A DNA stretch of 64,000 nt from Prauserella halophila (GTDB taxonomy: Bacteria > Actinomycetota > Actinomycetes > Mycobacteriales > Pseudonocardiaceae). Of this stretch, positions 37,266 through 44,855 are shown one piece after another (the first letter of the stretch is position 1; every line of letters begins with the position of its first letter). A program made the translations under genes and the position numbers. The stretch spans positions 347,318 through 411,317 of the forward strand of contig NZ_JAMTCQ010000009.1 of the NCBI RefSeq assembly GCF_024171895.1, read 5' to 3'. The notes below the pieces were generated by a model, which saw nothing but the letters and a program-made list of their open reading frames with translations, ran no database searches and was not told the origin of the DNA.

Positions 37266-37420
37266 CGACGGCCGAAACAAGCGGGTGACCGGCATGAACG
37301 CCGCGGGGTCGGAACGTTCCGCTTCCGGCGGGAGGCCGGATTCGGCGATCGTTGCCGGCGATGAACACCGCGCCGGCGAAGGGGCCGGCCGGGTTGCCGG
37401 GTGACGGAAGGCGGATCGTG

Positions 37421-37876
37421 ATGACGGGCGAGGACGAGCTCCAACGGGAGCACGGCGAATCGCGGTGGGAGCAGCTGCGGCGCCAGCACCGCTTCACTCT
37501 GCCGCTGCTGGTCGCGCTGGTGGTGTTGACCCTGTTCAACGGCTACGGACTGGTGGCGAGCATCGTTTCCGTGGCCGACGAGTTCGAGCACGGCAGAGAA
37601 CTCGACGACATCACCACGCAGATCGGCCTGCTGGCGGTGATCGAAGCGGTCGTGTCGCTGGGTGCGCTGGCCGCGGTGTGGCTACGCCGGATGCGGGGCG
37701 TGCACGTCTACATGGGAGTGAAAGCCGTGGTCCTGGTGATCGGCGTCGGGATCGCCCCGGAGGCCGTGTCGATGATGATCATCGTGCCGCTGGTGCTGGG
37801 CGGCGTCCTGTGGGTCGCCGCGAGCCAGGCGGGCTGGCGCGCCGACGGGTTCGGACGCCCGGTCGGCAAGGCGTGA
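37421..37876 (+). CDS. Small membrane protein of the kinase cassette
   Basis: A 151-residue integral membrane protein with four predicted hydrophobic spans (FTLPLLVALVVLTLFNGYGLV, IGLLAVIEAVVSLGALAAVWL, VYMGVKAVVLVIGVGI, VSMMIIVPLVLGGVLWVAAS) and an acidic/basic N-terminus (MTGEDELQREHGESRWEQLRRQHR). No family recognised. ATG 37421 (or GTG 37418) follows GGAAGGCGGA. It ends 6 bp before the FHA-like gene, so it is part of the same operon as the kinase. Confidence 0.78.
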   Translation: MTGEDELQREHGESRWEQLRRQHRFTLPLLVALVVLTLFNGYGLVASIVSVADEFEHGRELDDITTQIGLLAVIEAVVSLGALAAVWLRRMRGVHVYMGVKAVVLVIGVGIAPEAVSMMIIVPLVLGGVLWVAASQAGWRADGFGRPVGKA

Positions 37877-37882
37877 GGCGAT

Positions 37883-38713
37883 ATGCGGGTCATCGTGCGC
37901 TCACCTGAGCTGCACCCGATCGCACTGTCGGCCGAGGAACGACTGGTGTTCGGCCGCGCCCCGCATCGCGGTGGCCGCAGGCCGGGCCGGTACGCGGTCG
38001 CCGTTCCGGGATGTGGACCATACGTGTCGCGGGTGCTGGGGGACGTGCTGGTCGAACCGGCCGGGGTCCGGCTCACCTGGCGGGGCACGAACGAGGCGAT
38101 GCTGTCGAGCCTGTTCGATGCCCCCGGCGGGGCGCGCCGGGTGACCCTGGTCGACGGGATGTCGGTCGTCCTCGACGAGGGGAAGAACGAACTGGTCGTC
38201 TTCGCCGGTCTCGAAGCGGGTGGTGGGCCGCCGAAGGACCTCACGCTCACGTTCGTCGTATCGGGTGCCGAGCGGACCCGGGAGCTGACCGAACTGTCCG
38301 GCAGTGACCTGCCGGTGCCGGAGGCCGCGGTGGCGACGGCGGAGGCGCCCGAGGTGCTGGGCCGCTACTCGAAGGTCTGGTACGTGGCGCTCGCGCTGAC
38401 CGAGCCGCTGCTCGCCGGCACCGACGACGAACAGAGCGTGCCCACCCACCAGGAGATCCACCGGCGGATCGACCACTGGCGCGGCGGCGACGCGTGGAAC
38501 CTGGCCGACCCCAGACGGGTCGACGAGGCGATCAAGAAGATCTCCCGTATCGCGTTCGGCGAATCGCTCGACCCGTACGGGGCCGCCCGTGACGGCAGGT
38601 TGTTCAACGCCCGGTTCGCCGTGGCCAAACGGACCGCACAGCGCAGGCTCGTGACGGCCGAAGATCTGGACGAAGTGGAGCGCGCGGCACGGCGGCGCGC
38701 CGACGGCCGATGA
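37883..38713 (+). CDS. FHA-like protein with C-terminal winged-helix-like region
   Basis: A 276-residue soluble protein. The N-terminal third looks like a divergent FHA fold (RLVFGRAPHRGG, YVSRVLGDVLVEPAGVRLTW, RRVTLVDGMSVVLDEGKNELVVF), the phosphothreonine-binding partner of Hanks kinases; the usual SxxH is replaced by VSRVLG. The C-terminal part (YVALALTEPLL, VPTHQEIHRRIDHW, RRVDEAIKKISRIAFG) reads like a winged helix. It is sandwiched between the membrane protein and the lipoprotein gene (4-bp overlap with the region around 38710). A phospho-dependent regulator acting under the upstream kinase is a reasonable inference. Confidence 0.68.
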   Translation: MRVIVRSPELHPIALSAEERLVFGRAPHRGGRRPGRYAVAVPGCGPYVSRVLGDVLVEPAGVRLTWRGTNEAMLSSLFDAPGGARRVTLVDGMSVVLDEGKNELVVFAGLEAGGGPPKDLTLTFVVSGAERTRELTELSGSDLPVPEAAVATAEAPEVLGRYSKVWYVALALTEPLLAGTDDEQSVPTHQEIHRRIDHWRGGDAWNLADPRRVDEAIKKISRIAFGESLDPYGAARDGRLFNARFAVAKRTAQRRLVTAEDLDEVERAARRRADGR

Positions 38714-38742
38714 CGACATCCGGCCAGAACGGAAGGAACCGC

Positions 38743-39918
38743 ATGGAACTCGGAAGGTGGAGCCGCCGCGGCGCGGCCGGTCTGATGGGTGTGGTGGCGC
38801 TGCTGGCGGCCGGCTGTACGGGAGGCGGCGGAGGGAGTGGGGCCGGGGCCCAGGACCCGGTGACCTTCGAGGCGAAGCCGGTACACGTCATGGCCGACGT
38901 GTCGCCGGACCACGCCTGGCCTGCGGCGGTACTGCACGAGGACACCGTGTTCCTGAGCAAGCCGAATGCGCTGGTGGTCTACGACGCGGGCAGCGGCAAC
39001 GAGAGGGCGCGCATCTCGCCCCAGGGGCAGGCGCTGTTCGGTGCGACGGATCCGACCGAGTACTACCGGGCGGTACCGATGCTGACCGAGGTGGACGGCG
39101 AGCCGACCGTGCTGGTGGGCTTCACGGTCGAGCCCGAGTCCGGGGCGACGCAGCTCGACGTGGAGATCGTCGCGGTCGACGCGGCGACCGCGGAGGTGCG
39201 GTGGCGGACCACGTTCCCCGAACCCGCTGCCGCGCCGGTCGTGCCGCAGAAGGACGCGGCCGTCAGCATCAACGGCGTCGAGCGGGGCGTGGCCGTGATG
39301 AGCGTGTCCCATGATTCGGCGACCCAGGTGACGTTCGGGCTGTCCCTGGCCGATCGGAAGGTGCTCTGGCACGACGACGACGTCAGTGCCTTCGGCCTCG
39401 ATTCCGGTGTCGGTGCCGGTTTCGGTGGCGGCACGTCGACGGTGGCGGGCGTCGACGTCGAAACAGGGGAACAGGCCTGGGAGAGGGAGATCGACCCGAA
39501 ACGGATGGTGCGAGCGGGGCCGTGGATCGTCGTGACCACCGAGGACGACGAGACTCGGCTGATCGCGATCGCCGACGGCACGGAGACGACGCTCGACGAA
39601 GGTGAGCTCAACAACGAAATGTCCTGCAACACTGACGATCACACGTCCGTCGTCGTCTGCGCCGAGGACGACGAGTCGGCCCTGGGGATCGACGCCGACA
39701 GCGGCGAGGTGCTGTGGTCCGACGATTCCTGGCAGGGCATGTTGAAGGGAACGTGGCGCGGCGCGGTGTACGTGGACCGCGATGACTCGGCCGTCGCGCT
39801 GGACGCGCGCACCGGTGAGGTCGTCGACGACGGCACCGGGGCGGCGCCGATGGTCCTCAACGACCACGCCGGTCTGGACCAGCAGGGCACCGACGTCCAG
39901 CTCTATCCCGCCCGGTAG
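38743..39918 (+). CDS. Beta-propeller (PQQ-like repeat) lipoprotein
   Basis: A 391-residue exported lipoprotein. The signal peptide MELGRWSRRGAAGLMGVVALLAAGC ends in a lipobox LAAGC followed by a Gly/Ser linker. The mature part has PQQ/quinoprotein-type blades (ALVVYDAGSGNERARI, VEIVAVDAATAEVRWRTTF, VAGVDVETGEQAWEREID, ALGIDADSGEVLWSDDS, AVALDARTGEVVDD). ATG 38743 has GGAAGGA 5 bases upstream; ATG 38710, overlapping the previous stop as ATGA, is an alternative but would put a hydrophilic run before the signal. It may be the extracellular ligand-binding partner of the WD40 part of the kinase. Confidence 0.83.
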   Translation: MELGRWSRRGAAGLMGVVALLAAGCTGGGGGSGAGAQDPVTFEAKPVHVMADVSPDHAWPAAVLHEDTVFLSKPNALVVYDAGSGNERARISPQGQALFGATDPTEYYRAVPMLTEVDGEPTVLVGFTVEPESGATQLDVEIVAVDAATAEVRWRTTFPEPAAAPVVPQKDAAVSINGVERGVAVMSVSHDSATQVTFGLSLADRKVLWHDDDVSAFGLDSGVGAGFGGGTSTVAGVDVETGEQAWEREIDPKRMVRAGPWIVVTTEDDETRLIAIADGTETTLDEGELNNEMSCNTDDHTSVVVCAEDDESALGIDADSGEVLWSDDSWQGMLKGTWRGAVYVDRDDSAVALDARTGEVVDDGTGAAPMVLNDHAGLDQQGTDVQLYPAR

Positions 39919-39972
39919 CCACCCCGCGGGAGCAACGGCCCGGAAACCGAGATCCGGAACAGGAGCAGCCCT

Positions 39973-40755
39973 ATGGCCGCGGCAACAGGCGACGCAGGCG
40001 GATCGGCCTGGATCCGCACCCACTCGCCCAGACCGGACGCGTCCACGAATCTGGTGATTCTTCCGCACGCGGGAGGGTCGGCGAACTACTACCGTTCCTG
40101 GGGCCAGGCCCTGCCCGGCATGATCGAGACCCACACCGTGCAGTACCCGGGCAGGGAACAGCGATTCGCCGAACCTCCGGTGCGGTCGATGGCGGCGCTG
40201 GCCGACGCCGTCGCGGCCGAGCTGGTTCCACTGTTCGGCCGTCGGGTGGTGCTGTTCGGGCACAGCATGGGCGCTTCGTTGATGTACGAAGTGGCGAAAC
40301 GCTGCGAGGCCGACGGGCGCGCGCCCGCACTGCTGCTCGCGTCGGGCCACGCGGCGCCCCATCGGCGCACGCGCACCGACTGGCATCGCAGGAGTGACGC
40401 CGAGCTGGTCGGCGAGGTGCAGCGGCTCGCAGACGACGGTGCGCCTGCGCTCGACGACCCGGAACTGCGGGAACTCCTGCTGCCGCTCGTCCGAGCCGAC
40501 TACGAGGTCATCGAGTCCTACGATCCGGGATCACGACCTCCGTCGGTGGAATCCGCTGTTTCCGTATTCCGCGGCGCCGATGACGATATCGCCGGAGACC
40601 AGGCCGAGGCCTGGCGCGAGCTGACCGCAGCCGGTGCGCTCGGATCCCACCGCGTGTTTCCCGGCGGCCATTTCTACCTCCGGGAACATCACGCGGACGT
40701 ACTTTCCGCGATCGTGGATGAGATCGATTCCCTGTCGGTGCGCCGGAATTCGTGA
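39973..40755 (+). CDS. Type II thioesterase (alpha/beta hydrolase)
   Basis: A 260-residue editing thioesterase as found beside PKS/NRPS genes. Motifs: VILPHAGGSANYYRSWGQAL, VQYPGREQRF, nucleophile FGHSMGAS (Ser98) and C-terminal catalytic His in FPGGHFYL (about 233). AGGAGC lies 6 bases before ATG 39973. It normally removes aberrant acyl groups from carrier proteins. No PKS or NRPS gene is in the window, so it works in trans or is an orphan. It is 54 bp behind the kinase cassette, on the same strand, and could be read through. Confidence 0.9.
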   Translation: MAAATGDAGGSAWIRTHSPRPDASTNLVILPHAGGSANYYRSWGQALPGMIETHTVQYPGREQRFAEPPVRSMAALADAVAAELVPLFGRRVVLFGHSMGASLMYEVAKRCEADGRAPALLLASGHAAPHRRTRTDWHRRSDAELVGEVQRLADDGAPALDDPELRELLLPLVRADYEVIESYDPGSRPPSVESAVSVFRGADDDIAGDQAEAWRELTAAGALGSHRVFPGGHFYLREHHADVLSAIVDEIDSLSVRRNS

Positions 40756-40926
40756 ACGGGCGAGGTAATCCTGACGACGTTCAGCGTATTTCACAACTGG
40801 TGGATGATGTGCACCGTGTCGAGGACGGTCCGTTGCGGGGCGCGGTGGCGATCGGGCTGCTGGTGCCCGCGCTCGACGCAGGACCTGGCCGACGACCTCA
40901 TGGACATCGTCGTGGCGGCCGGGTGA
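40752..40926 (+). pseudogene. Frameshifted small ORF coupled to the thioesterase
   Basis: GTG at 40752 overlaps the thioesterase stop (GTGA). The frame reads NPDDVQRISQLVDDVHRVEDG and GAVAIGLLVPALD, then becomes non-coding-like. Skipping one base near 40878 restores a plausible end, QDLADDLMDIVVAAG, with a TGA at 40924. A single-base insertion in a gene of about 58 codons fits best. No family recognised; programmed frameshifting is unlikely because no slippery run is present. Confidence 0.45.
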
Positions 40927-40959
40927 CGTGCTCGACTCCGCTGTCGCGCTCGAGTCCGC

Positions 40960-41859
40960 TCACGTGTTTCGCGCCGGTGCCGTGGCTTCGCGCTGAAGGT
41001 CGACGGCCAGGCTGGTGTGCGGACCGGCGGGCACGCCACCGGGGCCGAACAGGTCGACGGTGAGGCCGTCGGCGGTCGCTTCGCCGCGCAGCTGTGCGGG
41101 TTGACCGCAGAACAACGGCGCCTTGTTCCGGTGAGTCAGCCGCGTCACCCGCCCCGGCTGCTCCTCGAGCCGCGGCACCTCGGCCAGCGCGAGGGTCATG
41201 AGCGGGCCGTGCACCACGAGCCCCGGGTAGCCCTCCGTCCGGGTCGCGTACGGCCAGTCGTAGTGGATGCGGTGGGCATTGCTGGTTGCGGCGGAGAACC
41301 GCATGAGCAGGGTCGGATCCGTGGCGAAGTCCCACGTCCACGCGCCTGCCTTTCCGAACGGACAACCGACCGGCCGCGCCGCGACGGCTTCCTCGACCGG
41401 AGCCGCCGGACCGGCGGGCCCAGCCGCCTCGCGGTAGATCAGATTCTGGCGCTCCTCGACGCCGAGATCGCCCTCCCGGCCGTACAGGCGGGTACGCACG
41501 ACGACGCGGACGAGCGAGCCGGAGCGGCCGGACTTCTCCTCCACCGACTCCACTGTGGACTCCCGTCGCACCGTTTCCCCGACCCGCAGCGGGCCGTGGA
41601 GAGTCACCTCGCCACCGGCGAACATCCGCCGCGGTAGATCGATCGGCGGGAGGAACGAACCCCGGGTGGGATGTCCGTCGGGGCCGAGCTCCGACGAGAC
41701 GGGCCAGCGCGCCAGCGCGGCCCAGTGCCACAGCGGCGGCAGCTCGTTCCCCGGTAGCGGTGCCGGAATGCCGTTGTCGAACAAGCCGGCGAGCGCCGCG
41801 ACCGGGTTGGGGTCGATGAGCTCCTCGGTCGTGACGGTCCGCGGTTCCCAGTTCTCCAT
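40960..41859 (-). CDS. MaoC-like / FAS1-type dehydratase (hydratase)
   Basis: A 299-residue double hot-dog protein. The N-terminal half (ALFDNG-like start, PPLWHWAALARWPVSSELG, GEVTLHGPLRVGETVRRESTVESVEEK) is the FAS1-like dehydratase module; the C-terminal half (LLMRFSAATSNAHRIHYDWPYA, GLVVHGPLMTLALAEV) is MaoC-like with the AxxHxxHxD-type catalytic segment SNAHRIHYD. Members hydrate mesaconyl-, itaconyl- or other enoyl-CoAs. ATG 41859 is preceded by AGGTGATCC. It is 46 bp downstream of an acyl-CoA dehydrogenase on the same strand, so the two likely perform consecutive oxidation and hydration. Confidence 0.83.
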   Translation of the reverse strand: MENWEPRTVTTEELIDPNPVAALAGLFDNGIPAPLPGNELPPLWHWAALARWPVSSELGPDGHPTRGSFLPPIDLPRRMFAGGEVTLHGPLRVGETVRRESTVESVEEKSGRSGSLVRVVVRTRLYGREGDLGVEERQNLIYREAAGPAGPAAPVEEAVAARPVGCPFGKAGAWTWDFATDPTLLMRFSAATSNAHRIHYDWPYATRTEGYPGLVVHGPLMTLALAEVPRLEEQPGRVTRLTHRNKAPLFCGQPAQLRGEATADGLTVDLFGPGGVPAGPHTSLAVDLQREATAPARNT

Positions 41860-41905
41860 CGGATCACCTGGCCTTCTGCCGGTCATGCGAACGCGGCCGC
41901 GTTCC

Positions 41906-43054
41906 TCAGCTCTTGTTGCGGGCGACGAGCTGGGCGGCGATGACATTGCGCTGGACCTCGTTGGTGCCCTCGCCGACGATCATCAGCGGTGCGTCGCGGA
42001 AGTAGCGCTCGACGTCGTACTCCTTCGAGTAGCCGTACCCGCCGTGCACCCGGATCGCGTCCAGCGCGACCTGCATCGCCGACTCCGAGGCGAACAGCTT
42101 CGCCATCCCTGCCTCCATGTCGGAACGTTCACCGGCGTCGAGCCGTTCGGCGGCGTCGAGGGTGAGCAGCCGGGCGGCGCGCATCCTGGTGCCCATGTCG
42201 GCGAGCATGTTGCCGACGGACTGGTGCTTCCAGATCGGCTTACCGAACGATTCGCGTTCCTGTGCGTACCGCACGGCATCGTTCAGGGCCGCCTGCCCGA
42301 CGCCGAGCGCCCTCGCGGCCACCTGGATGCGCCCGACCTCGAGCCCGCGCATCATCTGTGCCCATCCGCCGTGCACCTTGCCGCCGAGCACGGCATCGGC
42401 AGGCACCCGCCGCCCGTCGAAGACCACCTCGCACGCCTCGATACCGCGGTAACCGAGTTTGGGCAGCTTCTTCGAGACGGTCAGGCCGTCCCCCGGCTCC
42501 ACCAGCAGCACGCTCATACCCCGGTGGGACGGTTCCGCTTCCCGGTCGGTGATGCACAGCAGGCCGATCAGGTCCGAATGCGCGGCGTTGGAGATCCACG
42601 TCTTCGACCCGGTGATCGACCAGCCGTCCCCGTCGGGCACCGCCCGGGTGCGCATGGCCTGCAGGTCGCTGCCGCCCTCGGGTTCGGTGAGTGCCATCGT
42701 GGCGCGGATCGTGCCGTCGGCCATCTTCGGCAGGTACTTCTCCCGCTGCTGCCGGGTGCCGAACGTCCTGATCAGATACGTGATCACCGAATGGCCGCCG
42801 ATCGCGCCTGCCAGGCTCATCCAGCCGCGGGCCAGCTCCTCGGTCACTCGGGCGAAGCAGGCCGTGCTGACGTCGACCCCGCCGTACTCGGCAGGGGCGA
42901 GCATGCCGAAGAAGCCGAGCCGTTTCATCTCGTCGATGAACTCGGCCGGGTAGATGTCGTCCTCCTCGAACTCGCGTACCCGCGGGCGCACCCGCTCGTC
43001 CACGAACTCCGCGACCAGCGACACCAGCTGCTGCTCGTCGTCGTCGAGATTCAA
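41906..43054 (-). CDS. Acyl-CoA dehydrogenase
   Basis: A 382-residue FAD enzyme of the ACAD family. It has MALTEPEGGSDLQAM and KTWISNAAHSDLIGL, the flavin-binding regions, GYGYSKEYDVERYFRDA, and the catalytic Glu in MIVGEGTNEVQRNVIA. The start is TTG 43054 (LNLDDDEQQLV), with GAAGGGA 9 bases upstream; longer in-frame sequence to 43405 overlaps the GntR gene antisense-like and is not coding. It oxidises an acyl-CoA to the enoyl-CoA that the co-transcribed hydratase could use. An AT-rich palindrome at 43180 lies in its promoter. Confidence 0.9.
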   Translation of the reverse strand: MNLDDDEQQLVSLVAEFVDERVRPRVREFEEDDIYPAEFIDEMKRLGFFGMLAPAEYGGVDVSTACFARVTEELARGWMSLAGAIGGHSVITYLIRTFGTRQQREKYLPKMADGTIRATMALTEPEGGSDLQAMRTRAVPDGDGWSITGSKTWISNAAHSDLIGLLCITDREAEPSHRGMSVLLVEPGDGLTVSKKLPKLGYRGIEACEVVFDGRRVPADAVLGGKVHGGWAQMMRGLEVGRIQVAARALGVGQAALNDAVRYAQERESFGKPIWKHQSVGNMLADMGTRMRAARLLTLDAAERLDAGERSDMEAGMAKLFASESAMQVALDAIRVHGGYGYSKEYDVERYFRDAPLMIVGEGTNEVQRNVIAAQLVARNKS

Positions 43055-43179
43055 TGCCCGATCCCTTCGGTTCGTCGGAGGATGCGGTGGGCGCGGTCCA
43101 ACGCCGGGTTGTCGACCATCCGGCCGTTCACCGGGCACGAACGGCCGTCGTGCCCGCCCCACGACCGCACTGATCGATA

Positions 43180-43196
43180 TTTTATCAGAAATAAAA
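43180..43196 (-). promoter_or_regulatory. AT-rich palindrome, probable GntR operator
   Basis: TTTTATCAGAAATAAAA has perfect 6-bp arms and a 5-base spacer, an AT-rich island in a very GC-rich region. It lies 126 bp upstream of the acyl-CoA dehydrogenase start and 52 bp after the GntR stop. A second AT-rich half-palindrome (ATAAATTAT, about 43969-43977) lies upstream of the GntR gene itself. Confidence 0.5.
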
Positions 43197-43248
43197 CGAC
43201 GGGTGCGCCGGCTGTCACGTCGGTCACGGCCCGGGGGCGCCGGCCGGT

Positions 43249-43929
43249 TCAGTGGTCCCAGAAGCCCTGTTGCTCCAGCAGGGCGACGGCCCGGTCGGCA
43301 CCGTCGGCGAAATGCTTCTCGATGGCGGCGCGGGCCTTGGAACCCGATCGGGCGGTCAGCGCCTTCACGATCTGCCGGTGGTCCTGGTGCGCCTTGTCCG
43401 GCCACTCGTCGTGGGCTTCGTAAAAACCTTGCGGAAGAGTCTTGACCAGCGTGCCGAGCATGGAGAGCAGCCTGCGTGACTCCGAGGCGTGATTGATTCG
43501 GCGGTGGAACTCGGAGTTGAGCTGCTCCTGTTCCTCGCGGTCGGCGCCCGACTCCATACGGTCCGCAAGGTCGTTCAGGATGCCCAGCTCGCGCTCGGAG
43601 ATGTTCGTCGCGGCACGTTCGGCCGCCAGGCCCGAAACCAGCCCGAAGACGCGGTACTGATCGTGAATATCGTTCCGCGTGATCCGTGCGACGAAAGCGC
43701 CGCGGCGGGGGACGTTCTCGATGAGGCCCTCGTACTCGAGCGTGATCAGCGCTTCCCGGAGCGGGAGTTTGCTGATGCCGAGGTCCTCCGCGATGGAGTC
43801 CTGGTCGACCTTGGTTCCGGGGAGCATCTCGCCGGCGAACACACGTCGCCGGATCTCCTGGGTTGCCATGGACTTGAGGCTCGAAGGGAGACTGCGGCGC
43901 ACGGCGCCGGTCTTTCCGGGCGGGACCAT
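43249..43929 (-). CDS. GntR-family regulator (FadR/FCD subfamily)
   Basis: A 226-residue repressor. The N-terminal winged helix is EIRRRVFAGEMLPGTKVDQDSIAEDLGISKLPLREALITLEYEGLI, followed by an FCD helical effector domain with metal-ligand residues (FHRRINHASESRRLLSML, HQDHRQIVKALTA). ATG 43929 was chosen; sequence further upstream in frame is low quality. It lies directly upstream of the acyl-CoA dehydrogenase/hydratase operon on the same strand and probably controls it through the AT-rich palindrome between them. Ligands of this group are usually organic acids or acyl-CoAs. Confidence 0.88.
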   Translation of the reverse strand: MVPPGKTGAVRRSLPSSLKSMATQEIRRRVFAGEMLPGTKVDQDSIAEDLGISKLPLREALITLEYEGLIENVPRRGAFVARITRNDIHDQYRVFGLVSGLAAERAATNISERELGILNDLADRMESGADREEQEQLNSEFHRRINHASESRRLLSMLGTLVKTLPQGFYEAHDEWPDKAHQDHRQIVKALTARSGSKARAAIEKHFADGADRAVALLEQQGFWDH

Positions 43930-44149
43930 GTCATACCAACTTTCGCTCGAGCCGATGTTGCTACTGTATAAATTATGCCATCTGCCTCGGGTGGGCGGAG
44001 GCGTGCGACCGGCGAAGGTTCCTTCGGGCCCGCTCCGGTGCCTTGCTTTCGGTCCCTTGCTTTCGGTGACGATTTCCCCTGTGTTGTTGCGGACTCGTAG
44101 CGCTCTGTCGTGAAAGGACTGAAGACGTGGTCGGTTCGGCGGCGCCGGT

Positions 44150-44410
44150 ATGTGCCAAGTGGTGGTGCTGCTGCCCGTTTTCGTGCTGCTGCAGGTGCTC
44201 ATCTGCGGGCTGTTCGCGCCGAGGGACACGATGGCGCCGGTGCTCGACGCCCTGGCAGGCGTCCTCCCGCTGCCGGGTGCGGTCGAGGCGATCGGCTACG
44301 TCGCCGACTCCGGCTCGGACGCGGGTGTGATCGTGCAGGACATCCTCTTCCTCGCCGGGTACACCGTCGTCACGCTCGCACGTCGGTGCGGCGAGGCTGC
44401 AGCGGAGCGC
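44150..44410 (+). pseudogene. Remnant of an ABC-2 type permease (C-terminus only)
   Basis: About 85 codons read LLPVFVLLQVLICGLFAPRD followed by MAPVLDALAGVLPLPGAVEA, the last membrane region of DrrB-like ABC-2 permeases. No N-terminal part or ATP-binding partner exists upstream, since the GntR gene lies there. The final basic tail appears shifted to another frame after about 44385. It is best read as a decayed gene. Confidence 0.65.
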
Positions 44411-44481
44411 CACGGACTGGGAGCCGGTGCTGCGCACGCTCGCCGCCAATGCCCGCGGTCCTCGACCTGCGCCACCACCCG

Positions 44482-44721
44482 GTGTGTCCCCGAGCGAGCC
44501 CCGCCCGAGCCGCGGGCGACGAGGAGACGGTCCGTTGGTTCGAGTTGTATCAGGACTCCACCGGCCGGTACCGGTTCCGGCTGCGCAACGGTCACGCCGC
44601 GCTCGCGGGGAGCGGAGCGTTCGGCACTCGGCCCGAGGCGGAGGATGCGATCAAGGCGCTGTGCGAGGGTGTGCCGAGCGGGGGTATCTGCATGCAGCCC
44701 AACGGAGTGCCCCAGTCGTGA
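44482..44721 (+). CDS. YegP/DUF1508-like small protein
   Basis: A 79-residue protein from a candidate GTG at 44482. The core FELYQDSTGRYRFRLRNGHAALAGSG, with AEDAIKALCEGVPSG after it, matches the YegP fold repeat (a domain of about 55 residues with an x-G-x-Y-R-F-R-L-x-N-G pattern). The start is weakly supported, with no obvious ribosome binding site, and the gene adjoins the permease remnant, so it may be partial. Function of the family is unknown. Confidence 0.55.
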   Translation: MCPRASPARAAGDEETVRWFELYQDSTGRYRFRLRNGHAALAGSGAFGTRPEAEDAIKALCEGVPSGGICMQPNGVPQS

Positions 44722-44855
44722 CGGCCGCTCGACCGGCGGGCTGCGGTGGCCCGATCGTCGGTCGACGCCTCACGTCGCCGCGTCACCGCCGGGAAAGCCC
44801 AGAGGTCGGTATCGACTTGTCGGTTCGGATGCCGGTGTGGGTGTACTAGGCTGCG

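Noticed and set aside
38365-40386. A 673-codon minus-strand frame opposite the lipoprotein and thioesterase genes
   Set aside because: His/Arg/Gly-rich shadow translation; the plus-strand genes have clear signal peptide, lipobox and catalytic motifs.
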